The position numbers and the translations under genes are program-made. DNA of 64,000 nucleotides from positions 124,001-188,000 of the forward strand of contig NZ_JAMBOM010000002.1 of assembly GCF_023715615.1 (NCBI RefSeq), given 5' to 3'. The notes under the pieces are model-generated. The model was given only the letters and a program-made list of their open reading frames with translations. It made no database searches and was not told where the DNA came from. The stretch comes from Sporosarcina aquimarina. GTDB lineage: Bacteria; Bacillota; Bacilli; Bacillales_A; Planococcaceae. Shown in pieces: positions 1-8,818 of this stretch; the stretch's first letter is position 1; each line of letters opens with the position of its first letter.

Positions 1-48
1 CAGACAGACATCACACTATCGTTAAGCCCACTAACATAAGGGCTGGCG

Positions 49-153
49 GCGTTCTTCCGGGAAGAATACAACTTATTTTCGGCTCATCCGACGACTGTGA
101 TTGGTTCTAAAAAAACAGGAGCGATGGGTTTATTAACGACACCTTCATATTAA
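49..153 (+). other. Possible C-terminal coding remnant at the window edge
   Basis: One plus frame is open for about 34 codons and ends in TAA at 151-153, finishing with the residues GAMGLLTTPSY. An in-frame stop just upstream means it has no start of its own. It reads like the tail of a decayed gene, but I recognise no family. Between it and the terminator near 332 I see no convincing gene. Confidence 0.2.
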
Positions 154-331
154 GTGCGGGTCATACTGCCGAACTGTAAAGAATCACAGGACTTTAACCG
201 GATTTTTAAAAGGCAGCTGAAGAAAAAGTGGAAAATGGACGGAACAATAAAAACCTTTACGTGTACAGGCAACTCTAAAACAAGGCCAAATTTCAATGAA
301 AAATGGTTTATTATTGAAAAGTATTATAGAA

Positions 332-378
332 ATTAAAAAGCTATCAGGAATAAGTCAATGAGACTTTCCCCGATAGCC
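332..378 (-). terminator. Rho-independent terminator of the serine hydrolase gene
   Basis: Arms GCTATC (340-345) and GATAGC (372-377), with further inner pairing, are followed on the minus strand by a T-rich run. It lies 16 bases past the stop codon of the minus-strand gene. Confidence 0.7.
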
Positions 379-393
379 CTAAGTACGTTCTAA

Positions 394-1428
394 TTATATA
401 GTCAACTCTAGTACTCCCTCAATCTCCTTCAACATCGCAAACGCACCATCAGATTTATTGGAGCACACGACAATCGTCGCTTCTTCTTTAGGTACATAAA
501 CGGCGCGGAAGTTGACACCAGGGTCGTAACCCATTTGAATATATTTGACGACGTTGTGCTGATTATCTACTTTCATGTAGCCGCAATATCCGTAATAGAT
601 CAGCCCGTCTTCATCTACTACTTCACGTGGTTTCAATAGATTCGCTGTCATTTCTTCAGACAGTAACTTCTTCGTTGTCAGAGCATCCCAGAACTTCGCT
701 ATGTCTGCAACAGTTGTGTAAGCTCCACCATCTGGTCCGCCTTTAGCTGGCAATGAGTAGATATTGGTCTTCCAAGTGCCGGTGGCATTTTCAATGTAGC
801 CGAGCGCAGTTCGAGGAGGCAATTGATCCATCTCAAAGTATCCGCAGTCTTGCATATCAGCTTTTTTGAAGATCCGTTCTTCTACAAATTCACTAAAGCT
901 GACCTTAGCTACATGCTCAATGATGAGTCCCAGCAAGATGTAGCCTGAATTGTTGTATTGAAACGAGCTGCCAGGTTCTGCTTGCATCAGTTCATGTTGA
1001 AAAAGGGGCAGGAAGTCTTTTGGTGAACGCACGTTGTATGCTGGACGTTTTTCCCACAGTTCCTCGTAATCTTCCATGACGTCTTCATTGAAATAATCCG
1101 GTACACCCGATGTATGCGTCAGTAGCTGGTGAATCGTAATCTCGCTGTTGAAATGAGGAAATTCAATATCGACGCAATCGCTTAATTTTGAATCGACCGT
1201 GAGCTTTCCTTCTTCAATAAGCATGCAAATTGCAGTCGCTGTGAAGATCTTGCAGCCTGAAGCAATTGAAAAGCGTGTGTTGACCTGATTCGCAATTTTG
1301 TCTGACCAGTTCGCATACCCGTGGCTGCCTGTGAAGATGTCATCTCCTTTTCGACCATAAAAGGCTCCGGAAAAAGAGAGTTCCTTTTGCTTTTCATCTA
1401 AATAAGTTGATTTGTTTGCTGTCTTCAT
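394..1428 (-). CDS. Serine hydrolase, beta-lactamase/class C penicillin-binding-protein-like family
   Basis: Predicted 344-residue serine hydrolase of the beta-lactamase-related (AmpC/esterase EstB-like) family. The catalytic S-x-x-K is SGCK (Ser57, Lys60) and the Y-x-N element is Tyr158-Asn159-Asn160 in the stretch FQYNNSGY. The histidine-rich HQLLTHTSGVPDY segment between them is typical of the family. There is no signal peptide or membrane segment, so it is probably cytoplasmic and more likely an esterase or peptidase than a resistance enzyme. The start ATG is preceded by GGGGGAATCACT, a good ribosome binding site. It is a single gene with its own terminator; the substrate cannot be told. 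Confidence 0.85.
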   Translation of the reverse strand: MKTANKSTYLDEKQKELSFSGAFYGRKGDDIFTGSHGYANWSDKIANQVNTRFSIASGCKIFTATAICMLIEEGKLTVDSKLSDCVDIEFPHFNSEITIHQLLTHTSGVPDYFNEDVMEDYEELWEKRPAYNVRSPKDFLPLFQHELMQAEPGSSFQYNNSGYILLGLIIEHVAKVSFSEFVEERIFKKADMQDCGYFEMDQLPPRTALGYIENATGTWKTNIYSLPAKGGPDGGAYTTVADIAKFWDALTTKKLLSEEMTANLLKPREVVDEDGLIYYGYCGYMKVDNQHNVVKYIQMGYDPGVNFRAVYVPKEEATIVVCSNKSDGAFAMLKEIEGVLELTI

Positions 1429-1645
1429 AGTGATTCCCCCTGAATTCCTTGTTATCTGTTGTATTACTAGTCATAAAAGGAACCCAATTATGTTATTCAT
1501 ACCATATAACGAATCATATGAATGCACTCCTTGCCGATTAACGTTACGGCTATTGTACAAGAGACTAAAAAGTGTTTCAATTATATTCTGAATATTGATT
1601 ATACTGTCTCGTTATTCAATTAGTTTGGATGCTCTAAGATATAAA

Positions 1646-2566
1646 TTACCCCTTAAATATATGCTTCTTATGCCACTTGAAATAAGGTTTATTCTCCTCG
1701 GTTCTATTCACCCGCAACTTTCCATGAAGACCATACTTGTTGTAATCCTCTTCAGGGATGCTCGATGATATATGAATCTTCCCTTGTCCATCAAATGCAA
1801 TAAGACCATTGTTATACAAAGCATCGTGGTTGCGACAAAGGAGAATCCCGTTGTTCGGATTAATACGCTCGTTGTTGCTGCTGTCTTTCCATGGTTTTGC
1901 GTAGCTTGCTTGAAGGAGTTCAGGTAACTCGATGTCGCAGAGTGCACATTTATCGTTCCAAAGCGGCATGAGTTCGTTTCGGAATCGCTGGTGGCCAAGT
2001 CGGACTTTCGTTTTTGCTTCTGCTTCGGTTTCAGCGAGAATTGGAGTGAGGAAATCGTGTTCCGTCTTTCGAACAGTTCCCATTACAAATTCCAATTGCT
2101 CCTCATCGATTTCGTAAATGTTCAAGTCGCTTATCAGCTCGACTAGTTTAATGGTCAATTCATCATTGCACGGATATAGATAGCCCTGATTCCCATTGGC
2201 ATTCTTTTGAAAGGGAGAATATTTTATCGGCAGAAGTGGGAGAATCTCATCGAAAACATCTATCATTGTTAATGGCTTATCAAATTCATAGTAATCTGCC
2301 TCTACTAGATAGCCTTTATCGTTTTCATTGCCTGGTAGATGAATTGGGGTTGGCTTTCGTTCTTCCCTGTATCCGGTTTTCGCTATACTGATTGCGACAA
2401 TATCCCCTTTTACGTAATGGAAAATACGATCTCCCTCTTTGACTTCTTTCATCCGTTCCCAGAAATGCTGGACATTTCCGGCACTGTCTTGTTGCAAGGA
2501 CCAGAGAATTCCTAATTCTTTCTCTTCGTGATAGGTACGTCCTTGCATCACTATGTAACTTTGCAT
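1646..2566 (-). CDS. PUA-like (EVE-type) plus HNH-endonuclease-like protein
   Basis: A 306-residue two-domain protein. Residues 1 to about 130 look like an EVE/PUA-fold domain (IVMQGRTYHEEKELGILW, GDRIFHYVKG). Residues about 195-270 form an HNH_2-type zinc-supported nuclease module with Cys207-x-x-Cys210, an NG at 239-240 and His247 in NHDALYNNG. At the position where related proteins as I recall them read ASH, this one reads ASY (Tyr222), so the first HNH histidine appears to be missing. Proteins of this build are thought to act on modified DNA or in restriction-like defence; that role is inference. The start is supported by AAAGGAGTGACACC before ATG. No partner genes are next to it. Confidence 0.75.
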   Translation of the reverse strand: MQSYIVMQGRTYHEEKELGILWSLQQDSAGNVQHFWERMKEVKEGDRIFHYVKGDIVAISIAKTGYREERKPTPIHLPGNENDKGYLVEADYYEFDKPLTMIDVFDEILPLLPIKYSPFQKNANGNQGYLYPCNDELTIKLVELISDLNIYEIDEEQLEFVMGTVRKTEHDFLTPILAETEAEAKTKVRLGHQRFRNELMPLWNDKCALCDIELPELLQASYAKPWKDSSNNERINPNNGILLCRNHDALYNNGLIAFDGQGKIHISSSIPEEDYNKYGLHGKLRVNRTEENKPYFKWHKKHIFKG

Positions 2567-2805
2567 ATGGTGTCACTCCTTTACGAACAGGTGCATGTTC
2601 AACTACTTTAATTGTAGCTGTTAATGAAGGAAGTTGCATCTTTAGGCGTTGAGAAACCCATGCAACTTTACGTTTAAATTTGGTGTAGGAAATTTGCGAA
2701 ATGTGGTATTCTGGTTCTAATACAAATCGAATACACTCGGGTGGATACTAATGGATTTTATAGGAAATAAGTGAGTTAACCAGCAAAAAAGGGAGGAGGA
2801 AGAAC

Positions 2806-3171
2806 ATGGACAAGGATTTAATCAACACGTTGAAATCCGTCTTGGATGACGCTCTCCAGCCTATACATCATCGTTTAGATAGGATGAATCAACGCTTTGA
2901 TGGAATGGATAACAAGTTTGATGGGATGGACCAACGTATTGGTAGTTTGGAAGTCGAGCTAAAAGAATTTCGTTCGGAAACGAAGACTGCTCTTCAACTT
3001 ATTCAAAATGGACAGCGGGGCACGCGTGAAGAAATGACTCAGCGTTTTAATGAGACCCGTGAAGGATTCCAAAGAATAGAAGCAGATTTTAAGTTCGTGA
3101 ATCATAAGACCGCTGATCACGACTTAAAATTTAATCGTTTAGAAAATGAATCGAAAGAAAATCGTCAATAA
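2806..3171 (+). CDS. Small coiled-coil protein of unknown function
   Basis: A 121-residue, highly charged, entirely helical protein without cysteines or membrane segments. Near residues 22-47 it carries a heptad-like repeat (RLDRMNQRFDGMDNKFDGMD, then QRI), and a second RFNE/GFQRIEADFKFVN block around 85-105. This is the pattern of a long coiled coil, as seen in many uncharacterised Bacillales proteins and some phage proteins. The start is well supported by GGGAGGAGGAAGAAC just before ATG, and the gene ends at a strong terminator, so it is likely a monocistronic gene. No function can be assigned. Confidence 0.7.
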   Translation: MDKDLINTLKSVLDDALQPIHHRLDRMNQRFDGMDNKFDGMDQRIGSLEVELKEFRSETKTALQLIQNGQRGTREEMTQRFNETREGFQRIEADFKFVNHKTADHDLKFNRLENESKENRQ

Positions 3172-3209
3172 CGTTTTTCAAAGATCCATTTTAATTCAAT
3201 GTGTTATGG

Positions 3210-3245
3210 CCGAATCTGTCAAAATGAACAGATTCGGTCTTTTCG
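3210..3245 (+). terminator. Terminator after the coiled-coil gene
   Basis: Perfect 10-bp arms CCGAATCTGT (3210-3219) and ACAGATTCGG (3228-3237), followed by TCTTTT. Confidence 0.85.
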
Positions 3246-3437
3246 TATTCTCTGTATACCATACAGTCTAGAAAAACTCGTCAAAATGACTCAATAGGCC
3301 AAAACCATCATTGTAGACGATGAACATTCATTCAAAAAAAGCCTTGGAATACGAATGTACTTTCAGTTTCAGTATTAATAATCAAACTACGGGCATACCA
3401 GAATAGATTGACTACAACTTCTATACTGGAGGTTATT

Positions 3438-4385
3438 ATGAAACAATTTGTTCTATTGGTGTGTGTGATTATAGTTTGCTTAGCTATCATAATTGTTGGC
3501 AATGAAAAAAATCCCGCTTTAAAAGAAACCATGATGGCGACAGACGCTGGAACTAACGTTTCTACAAAAGCAATCCAATCCTATGCAAAGGAGTATGAAA
3601 TAAAACCTATCGATGCGAAAATTGACCGGGTGTGGAAGGCCATTCCAGGATACAACGGTTTGACTGTCGACATCGAGAAGTCCTATCAAAAAATGTTAGA
3701 TAACAACAATTTCAATACTGAACATCTCGTCTTTAAAGAGGTTTCCCCAAAAGTTCATCTAGAGGACCTCCCCCCTTCACCTATTTATAAAGGCAATCCC
3801 GAAAAGCCGCAAGCCGCGTTATTAATCAATGTTGCATGGGGCGAGGAGCATATACCAAATATGTTAAAAACGTTAAAAGAGTCTGATGTAAAGGCTACTT
3901 TTTTCTTTGATGGCAGTTGGGTGAAACGGAACCCCGACATTTTAACAATGATCAGTCTTGAGGGACATGAGATCGGTAATCACGCTTATAGTCATCCTGA
4001 TCTAGCCAATCAATCCCGTGAAGAGACAATGGTTGAATTAGTGAAAACAAATGAGGTCATTGAAGCGACATTGGGCGTAAAACCGAAGTGGTTTGCACCG
4101 CCAAGCGGGAGTTTTAATCAGGTGACTATTGAAGTTGCACATGAACTGAAGATGAAAACTATCCTTTGGACAACGGACACGGTCGACTGGAAAAAACCAG
4201 ATACGTCTGAGATGGTCACACGAGTTTTATCAGAGATTGAAAATGGCTCAATGGTTCTTATGCATCCCACAAAACCAACTGCTGAGGGGCTTGCTGCAAT
4301 AATTGAAGGGATAAAAAAGAGAGGAATTCATCTAGGTACTGTGAGTGATTTAATGAGCGAAAAGCGGTTAGATCCATACAAATAG
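3438..4385 (+). CDS. Polysaccharide deacetylase (NodB domain), YlxY-like
   Basis: A 315-residue exported or membrane-anchored carbohydrate deacetylase homologue. An N-terminal hydrophobic segment (residues 3-20) is followed by a linker and a NodB domain at about 125-305. Motif 2 (His182 and His186 in NHAYSHP) and motif 3 (APPSGSF, 220-226) are present. Motif 1 reads NVAWGEE instead of the usual TFDDG, so the metal/base aspartate pair is not obvious; the B. subtilis YlxY/PdaB branch also departs here. The frame is open from 3408, but the ATG at 3438 has GGAGG at the right distance and begins the signal segment. Its role in peptidoglycan or spore-wall modification is inference. Confidence 0.85.
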   Translation: MKQFVLLVCVIIVCLAIIIVGNEKNPALKETMMATDAGTNVSTKAIQSYAKEYEIKPIDAKIDRVWKAIPGYNGLTVDIEKSYQKMLDNNNFNTEHLVFKEVSPKVHLEDLPPSPIYKGNPEKPQAALLINVAWGEEHIPNMLKTLKESDVKATFFFDGSWVKRNPDILTMISLEGHEIGNHAYSHPDLANQSREETMVELVKTNEVIEATLGVKPKWFAPPSGSFNQVTIEVAHELKMKTILWTTDTVDWKKPDTSEMVTRVLSEIENGSMVLMHPTKPTAEGLAAIIEGIKKRGIHLGTVSDLMSEKRLDPYK

Positions 4386-4526
4386 TACCTATGAACACAA
4401 TTATAGAGATTGACGAGAATTTGCTTGTGCGTGCTGTAATTAACCAAAAAATCTAATCTAACGCTTTTTCTTATGTAATAGTCCAACGCCTATTAATTCT
4501 TAATAGAGTTCTTCAAAGTCTAATGA

Positions 4527-4664
4527 TTAATGGGCTTCTTTCAAATATCGATTATAAGGCATTCGAGCAACGTCCATGGTGTCAGCGTAGAGCTTCCTGA
4601 CTTCTAAATCGGTCCATAATTTAATGTAACTTTCGTCTTCCGAAATTCGAATTACGGGTTTCAT
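4527..4664 (-). CDS. Possible 45-residue ORF, or remnant of a larger gene
   Basis: A minus-strand frame from ATG (4664) to TAA (4527) encodes 45 residues including SEDESYIKLWTDL and EVRKLYADTMDVAR, which read like real charged, helical protein. There is no convincing ribosome binding site, so it may be a leftover piece of a larger gene. It is the only coding-like sequence I see in the 4386-4908 gap. Confidence 0.3.
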   Translation of the reverse strand: MKPVIRISEDESYIKLWTDLEVRKLYADTMDVARMPYNRYLKEAH

Positions 4665-4843
4665 TTCATATTATTGAGGATTCCGATTGTTAGTATGCAG
4701 TGCACTTTTGTGCGTTTCCAAAAGAATGACATAAGTATGATCACGTAATCTTTTCAACTGTGGTTTTAATTAGTATTTCCGCATCCGACAAATCGTGAAA
4801 TAGGAAGATGTAGGTTATCGAATATCAATACAAAAATTATTAC

Positions 4844-4890
4844 ATAAAAAAATGGTGATTTGAAAGGTTAGACCTAACAAACCACCATCT
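4844..4890 (-). terminator. Terminator of the DUF4352 gene
   Basis: Minus-strand arms AGATGGTGGTTTG and CAAATCACCATT are followed by a T run. It sits about 20 bases past the stop codon at 4909. Confidence 0.65.
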
Positions 4891-4908
4891 ATCTAACAAT
4901 ATATTTTG

Positions 4909-5513
4909 TTACTGACCAATCTTAATGAGTCCCGTTTCTGTACCAAAGAATCCAGTTTGCACCTGAAGCATTAGTTCAGGATTTGCAATTAATTCGTCTG
5001 ATACATCAAAGACGACAACGCCAGTTGCTGATAAATCAGGGTTCACTTGCTGACGGAAGAAATCAGTTGCTTCATTTGCATAGATGGATGCAGTACTATC
5101 CGCATCATATGTTTTATCTCCAGCTTTGATTTGGAAGAACGAAGTATCCGCTGTTATCGATTCATTTCCTGTATTTTTAACAGTTACATTAACAAGTAAG
5201 TACGTACCTTGTGCATTTTGTCCGTATTCCCCACCCACGTTCTTTGCTGTGGATGTGCTATTCACTGTGAACTCAACCTTGCCTACTTTAACCACTTCGC
5301 CAACACCAGTAACCTTAGCTTCTTTCTTTTCAGGCTTTGCTTTTTTTGGTGTTTCGGCTTTAGCGGGTTGTTCTTTTAGGGGAGTTGTATCTGCAGTCGT
5401 TGCTTCGTCTTCCCTACCAGTTGAAACTGCAATACGATTATTGCTAGAACCAAAACCCACCATTTTTTATAGATTGGTTTTTTTACTTTTGCATTTGGTT
5501 GTTTATTAGTCAT
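4909..5513 (-). pseudogene. DUF4352 membrane-anchored protein, frameshifted in the anchor
   Basis: The intact minus frame from 5463 encodes a DUF4352 domain, an immunoglobulin-like fold of secreted Bacillales proteins (VTVKNTGNESITADTSFF and VVVFDVSDE are typical), after a Lys/Glu/Pro-rich linker. Its apparent start lies inside what should be a membrane segment. In another frame, from ATG at 5513, the sequence reads MTNKQPNAKVKKPIYKKWW then VLVLAIIV, a classic short cytoplasmic tail and transmembrane helix. Adding one base near 5428-5436 joins that to IAVSTGREDEATT. So one base is missing and the anchor is disconnected from the domain: a true frameshift or a sequencing error. An ATG start at 5463 would yield a protein without an export signal. 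Confidence 0.7.
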
Positions 5514-5557
5514 GCTATAAGTTCTCTGTTCTGCGGTTGTGTTTTATTGTAGAAGGT

Positions 5558-6064
5558 TCAATATGTGATGTAATAACCAATGTCAGATAAGTCTATGTGT
5601 TCACCTGTACTTAACCAATTGGCTGCGAGTTTTTCCATATCAACGAATTCCACAACTTCTTTAGGAATTTCATAGGAGAGAAAACCTTCGTCATTAAGGT
5701 AGTGTCCAAGTTCATTCAAACTATGACAATTGAAAGCCATATACTTGCCATCTTTATGTACTTGTATGACCTGTTCCAATTCCAGTCTTTTTGTTTTGGC
5801 TATCAGGGCAATAATTTGTCTTTCTGTTTCTGCAACCCCTTCAAGATACTGCATGATACGATTCAACTCATAGATGTCATCGTATTCACCAACCTCAATA
5901 GGAAAGGAACTTTCATACTCATGAATGAGTATCCCCTTATTAATCCCCAGTACTGCATTCAGGTGAGCATCAATCGTTTCTTTTTCTGTTGGAAGCGAAA
6001 TCCATTCTCCCACTAAATTACCTGCCTTATTCTCTGCAAGATTTACCGTGTACAGATTCAGCAT
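5558..6064 (-). CDS. ArdA-like antirestriction protein
   Basis: A 168-residue, strongly acidic protein matching the ArdA antirestriction family in length and layout: an N-terminal GEWISLP segment, then ILIHEYESSFPIEVGEYDDI and ELNRIMQYLEG, which correspond to the D/E-Y-E, F-P-x-I-x-E-Y and L-N conserved stretches. ArdA proteins mimic DNA and block type I restriction enzymes, usually from plasmids, conjugative transposons or phages. The ATG at 6064 has AAAGGGTG upstream. No transfer genes lie nearby, so this is an orphan copy. I am fairly but not fully sure of the family. Confidence 0.65.
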   Translation of the reverse strand: MLNLYTVNLAENKAGNLVGEWISLPTEKETIDAHLNAVLGINKGILIHEYESSFPIEVGEYDDIYELNRIMQYLEGVAETERQIIALIAKTKRLELEQVIQVHKDGKYMAFNCHSLNELGHYLNDEGFLSYEIPKEVVEFVDMEKLAANWLSTGEHIDLSDIGYYITY

Positions 6065-6726
6065 ATGTTTTTTAACACCCTTTCTTTTTGGGGGGATTTG
6101 AAGTCCGCGTATGTAACAAAACTAGTAGAATGAAATGATATTGAAACAATGTGTAATCAAAATGTGAACAAATTGTAAACAACGTAATTAATATACCATT
6201 TCAACATTTTTATACATAGGTGTAATATTTGGTAATTCATTTGACTTAATTTTTTCAAAGATTGTATTTTAGTTTTGTTATTTTTATTTAATAGTCGGTG
6301 GTCGGTAAAATTATGGTGTAAGCACTTACTGTAGTTCCACCGAATGAAATTTCAATACCTGAAGTATAAATGTACATAAAAAATGAAGCCTATACCGTTC
6401 ACGATCTGGTAAGTTTTTTTGATTTTTATTCAACAACGATTCAAGTTCTTAACTTAAATGCTTTAGTCAATTCATCTGTCAATAAAGTGAATTTAATACA
6501 TAGTGACAGCCAGTCATTCAATCTCTATCACTGAAGGTGGTCATGTCTTGGATTTTTGTAAGGATTTCTTCTCTCTTATTCTCCTAATTAAATTCAACTC
6601 TGCTAAATTTCCTACATAAGCATAGCTACCTCTTTTAATCTGAAGTCATTCTATAAACCTTCACTGTATTCTCTAGTTAACTACCATACTCGGTTGCACA
6701 TAAAAATTCAGTGTATTACAATAGGT
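6065..6726. other. Intergenic region upstream of the iron-uptake island
   Basis: About 660 bases, A+T-rich. The one frame worth noting is plus 6370-6534, a 54-codon ORF starting MYIKNEAYTVHDLVSFFDFY; it has no ribosome binding site and I do not call it a gene. Otherwise I see nothing recognisable before the Fur box. Confidence 0.4.
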
Positions 6727-6757
6727 GGAATTGATAATGATTTTCATTATCAATTCC
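6727..6757. promoter_or_regulatory. Fur box upstream of the AraC-type regulator
   Basis: A perfect 14-bp inverted repeat, GGAATTGATAATGA and TCATTATCAATTCC around TTT. It contains TGATAAT-N7-ATTATCA, the ferric uptake regulator operator form. It ends 28 bases before the ATG at 6786, so iron-loaded Fur should repress this regulator. Confidence 0.9.
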
Positions 6758-6785
6758 ATCCGTTCTAAAGGAGTAGATTTCGTCC

Positions 6786-8303
6786 ATGAAAAAAATTCAC
6801 GATTTAGCATGTATTCCTGCTTTAGAGGAAATGCGACTTATTGAGATAACAGAGCAATGGAAACAACCAAATTCTAAGAATCATTATTTGATCTACATCC
6901 TGGAAGGTAGAGTCAACATTAAATCCACGCTATTTAATGGAATTCTAAAGAATGGAGACATGTTTGTACATCCTTCAGGATCCGAATCTTATTCAGTTAC
7001 ACCTATTACGGAACCTATTTCTGCTTACTACATACGCTTTTCTTCCGCTAGTGTTTCTAGATTGAAAGGCAACTGGAAAATTGAGGACGCTCCCCCTCCT
7101 GTTAGTGGCAAGATGCGTGTTCAACCGATTCCATTCATACGACAAAGGTTTGATCACTTCCATCAGTTATGGAAGAAGAGCTTAGACTTCACTATTCCCC
7201 TTCATATCGCCTGGTTGGAACTTTGGGAGGCCATTAGAGCCGGTGAATTTGTAGAAGAATCTAATATTGAGAAAGAACTCCAGAACATTATTAAACATAT
7301 GGATCTACATTATAACGACGATTTCCAGGTTGAAGACATGGCTCGTCACTCTGGTGTAACTCCAACCATCTTTTTTAAACTTTTCAAAGAATCTACTTCA
7401 CTTAGTCCGTTGCAATACGTAACTAGAAATAGAATAGAAAAAGCACGACAACTACTAGTCGCAGGAGACGCCTCAATTCGTGAAATTGCGAATGCTGTTG
7501 GCTATCCTGACGTGTACTATTTTAGCCGTATATTTAAAAAGGTTGTTGGCATCCCTCCTAATCGTTATCGCCAATTACTTCAAAGAAAAATAGCTGTTTT
7601 AAACCCACCACTTTATGACAACCTTTTAGCACTTGGGGTCCCGAGAGATATGCTGATTCCCTTCTGGAACAGAGATGATCAGAAGGAGGTCTATAGAGAT
7701 CACGATACATCTGGCATGGAATTTCAATGGCTGAGCAGAGAAAAACCAGAACTAATTTTTGGTATCGACAATGCAAAGCCCATATATGACCAACTAGCTA
7801 AGATTGCACCTACTCATCTACTAACATACAAGCCTTTTACTTGGCGCGAACATTTACGTGAACTAGCAACCATCCTTCAAGTAGAAGAAATCGCGGAATA
7901 TTGGTTGAGTTACTACGAACAAAAAATAGTAGCTGTTCGAGAACGCATTCATCGCCAACTTGGTGATCAAACCGTGTTGGTAGCATTAGTACACGACGAA
8001 AAAATTCGTGTATGTGGGGCTAATCGACGTAAAATCGGACGCTTTCTATACGGGGATTTACAGCTGAATGCGCCAATCGGTACAGACAGATTCGCTTTTT
8101 CTGATATCGAAAATCTGACAGAACTAAACGAGTTCAACGCAGATCACATATTACTCCTGGGTGACGATTCCATTGAACAAGAAACTCCTGCGCAGATCTC
8201 AGGTCAAGTCCATCATGCTAGATTATGTCCATGGTTACATTATTCTGCGGTAGGTCATGAGAGGTCTATTGAAGAAGCCCTTTTTTATTTCTCATCAGAA
8301 TAA
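6786..8303 (+). CDS. AraC-family regulator fused to a siderophore-binding-like domain (Btr-type)
   Basis: A 505-residue transcription activator. Residues 1 to about 150 form an AraC-type cupin arm, about 160-265 hold the two helix-turn-helix motifs (FQVEDMARHSGVTPTIFFKL and IREIANAVGYPDVYYFSRIF), and about 275-505 resemble a periplasmic ferric-siderophore-binding protein. This is the layout of B. subtilis Btr (YbbB), which senses a ferric siderophore directly and activates the adjacent feu uptake genes. The gene sits upstream of permease, binding-protein and ATPase genes and behind a Fur box, so the same circuit is likely: derepressed in low iron, then activated by the ligand. AAAGGAG precedes the ATG. 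Confidence 0.88.
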   Translation: MKKIHDLACIPALEEMRLIEITEQWKQPNSKNHYLIYILEGRVNIKSTLFNGILKNGDMFVHPSGSESYSVTPITEPISAYYIRFSSASVSRLKGNWKIEDAPPPVSGKMRVQPIPFIRQRFDHFHQLWKKSLDFTIPLHIAWLELWEAIRAGEFVEESNIEKELQNIIKHMDLHYNDDFQVEDMARHSGVTPTIFFKLFKESTSLSPLQYVTRNRIEKARQLLVAGDASIREIANAVGYPDVYYFSRIFKKVVGIPPNRYRQLLQRKIAVLNPPLYDNLLALGVPRDMLIPFWNRDDQKEVYRDHDTSGMEFQWLSREKPELIFGIDNAKPIYDQLAKIAPTHLLTYKPFTWREHLRELATILQVEEIAEYWLSYYEQKIVAVRERIHRQLGDQTVLVALVHDEKIRVCGANRRKIGRFLYGDLQLNAPIGTDRFAFSDIENLTELNEFNADHILLLGDDSIEQETPAQISGQVHHARLCPWLHYSAVGHERSIEEALFYFSSE

Positions 8304-8378
8304 GGGGGTTAGAGGATTGTACATCTAAATAATCAGGATTTGCTATTTCTATTTAAAAGTTTATTTCGTAGAATCTTA

Positions 8379-8403
8379 ATTGATAATAGTTATCATTATC
8401 AAT
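8379..8403. promoter_or_regulatory. Second Fur box, upstream of the uptake operon
   Basis: ATTGATAAT-AGTTATC-ATTATCAAT, again TGATAAT-N7-ATTATCA. It lies 22 bases before the ATG at 8426 and probably controls the following transport genes. Confidence 0.88.
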
Positions 8404-8425
8404 GATTAATAAAAGGAGAAAAGAC

Positions 8426-8818
8426 ATGACCGCATCATCTATCCCAATAGACGAAACTAGTCTAGAACGCAACGTGATCAGACAGTTTAAACCACTCACA
8501 CTTTCAGAGAAACTTATATGCAAACCTCTTAAACTAACAACCATGAGATCTTCTCTGGGACGTATTAAGTTGATGCCATTTCTCTTAATCTTTGGAGAGA
8601 GAAAAAGGAAATGTAATGACATGGGTTATGAAACAGCACTTTTATCGCCTAAAAATTCTAATAATATATGGCGTCATGCCCAGAAAAAAGTTTTTCCAAC
8701 TATTACATATCGGTTATGCCCAGTTGGTTCAGGTCATCTCAACTCCAACACTTGCACAGCTAAAAAAAATTGCAATCCACCCAGCGGATATTGTGGGAGC
8801 GTGTACCTACTTTGTTAA
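8426..8818 (+). CDS. Unrecognised or broken first gene of the iron operon
   Basis: The ATG at 8426 has an excellent ribosome binding site (AAAAGGAG, 7 bases upstream) straight after the Fur box, so translation surely starts here. The frame gives 131 residues. The first ~65 (FKPLTLSEKLICKPLKLTTM and on) look protein-like, but the tail does not. From about 8616 another frame becomes coding-like (FFQLLHIGYAQLVQVIS, HPADIVGACTYFVKSIEQT) and ends at 8837, overlapping the permease start. One shift near 8600-8620 could join the two. Either two tiny overlapping genes exist or one gene is frameshifted. I do not recognise the product. Confidence 0.4.
   Translation: MTASSIPIDETSLERNVIRQFKPLTLSEKLICKPLKLTTMRSSLGRIKLMPFLLIFGERKRKCNDMGYETALLSPKNSNNIWRHAQKKVFPTITYRLCPVGSGHLNSNTCTAKKNCNPPSGYCGSVYLLC

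Noticed and set aside
154-336. 60-residue plus ORF
   Set aside because: GTG start with no ribosome binding site, odd composition, and it runs into the terminator of the opposite gene.
8402-8425. ATG at 8402 as the start of the first iron-operon gene
   Set aside because: It overlaps the Fur box edge and has no ribosome binding site; ATG at 8426 has a strong one.
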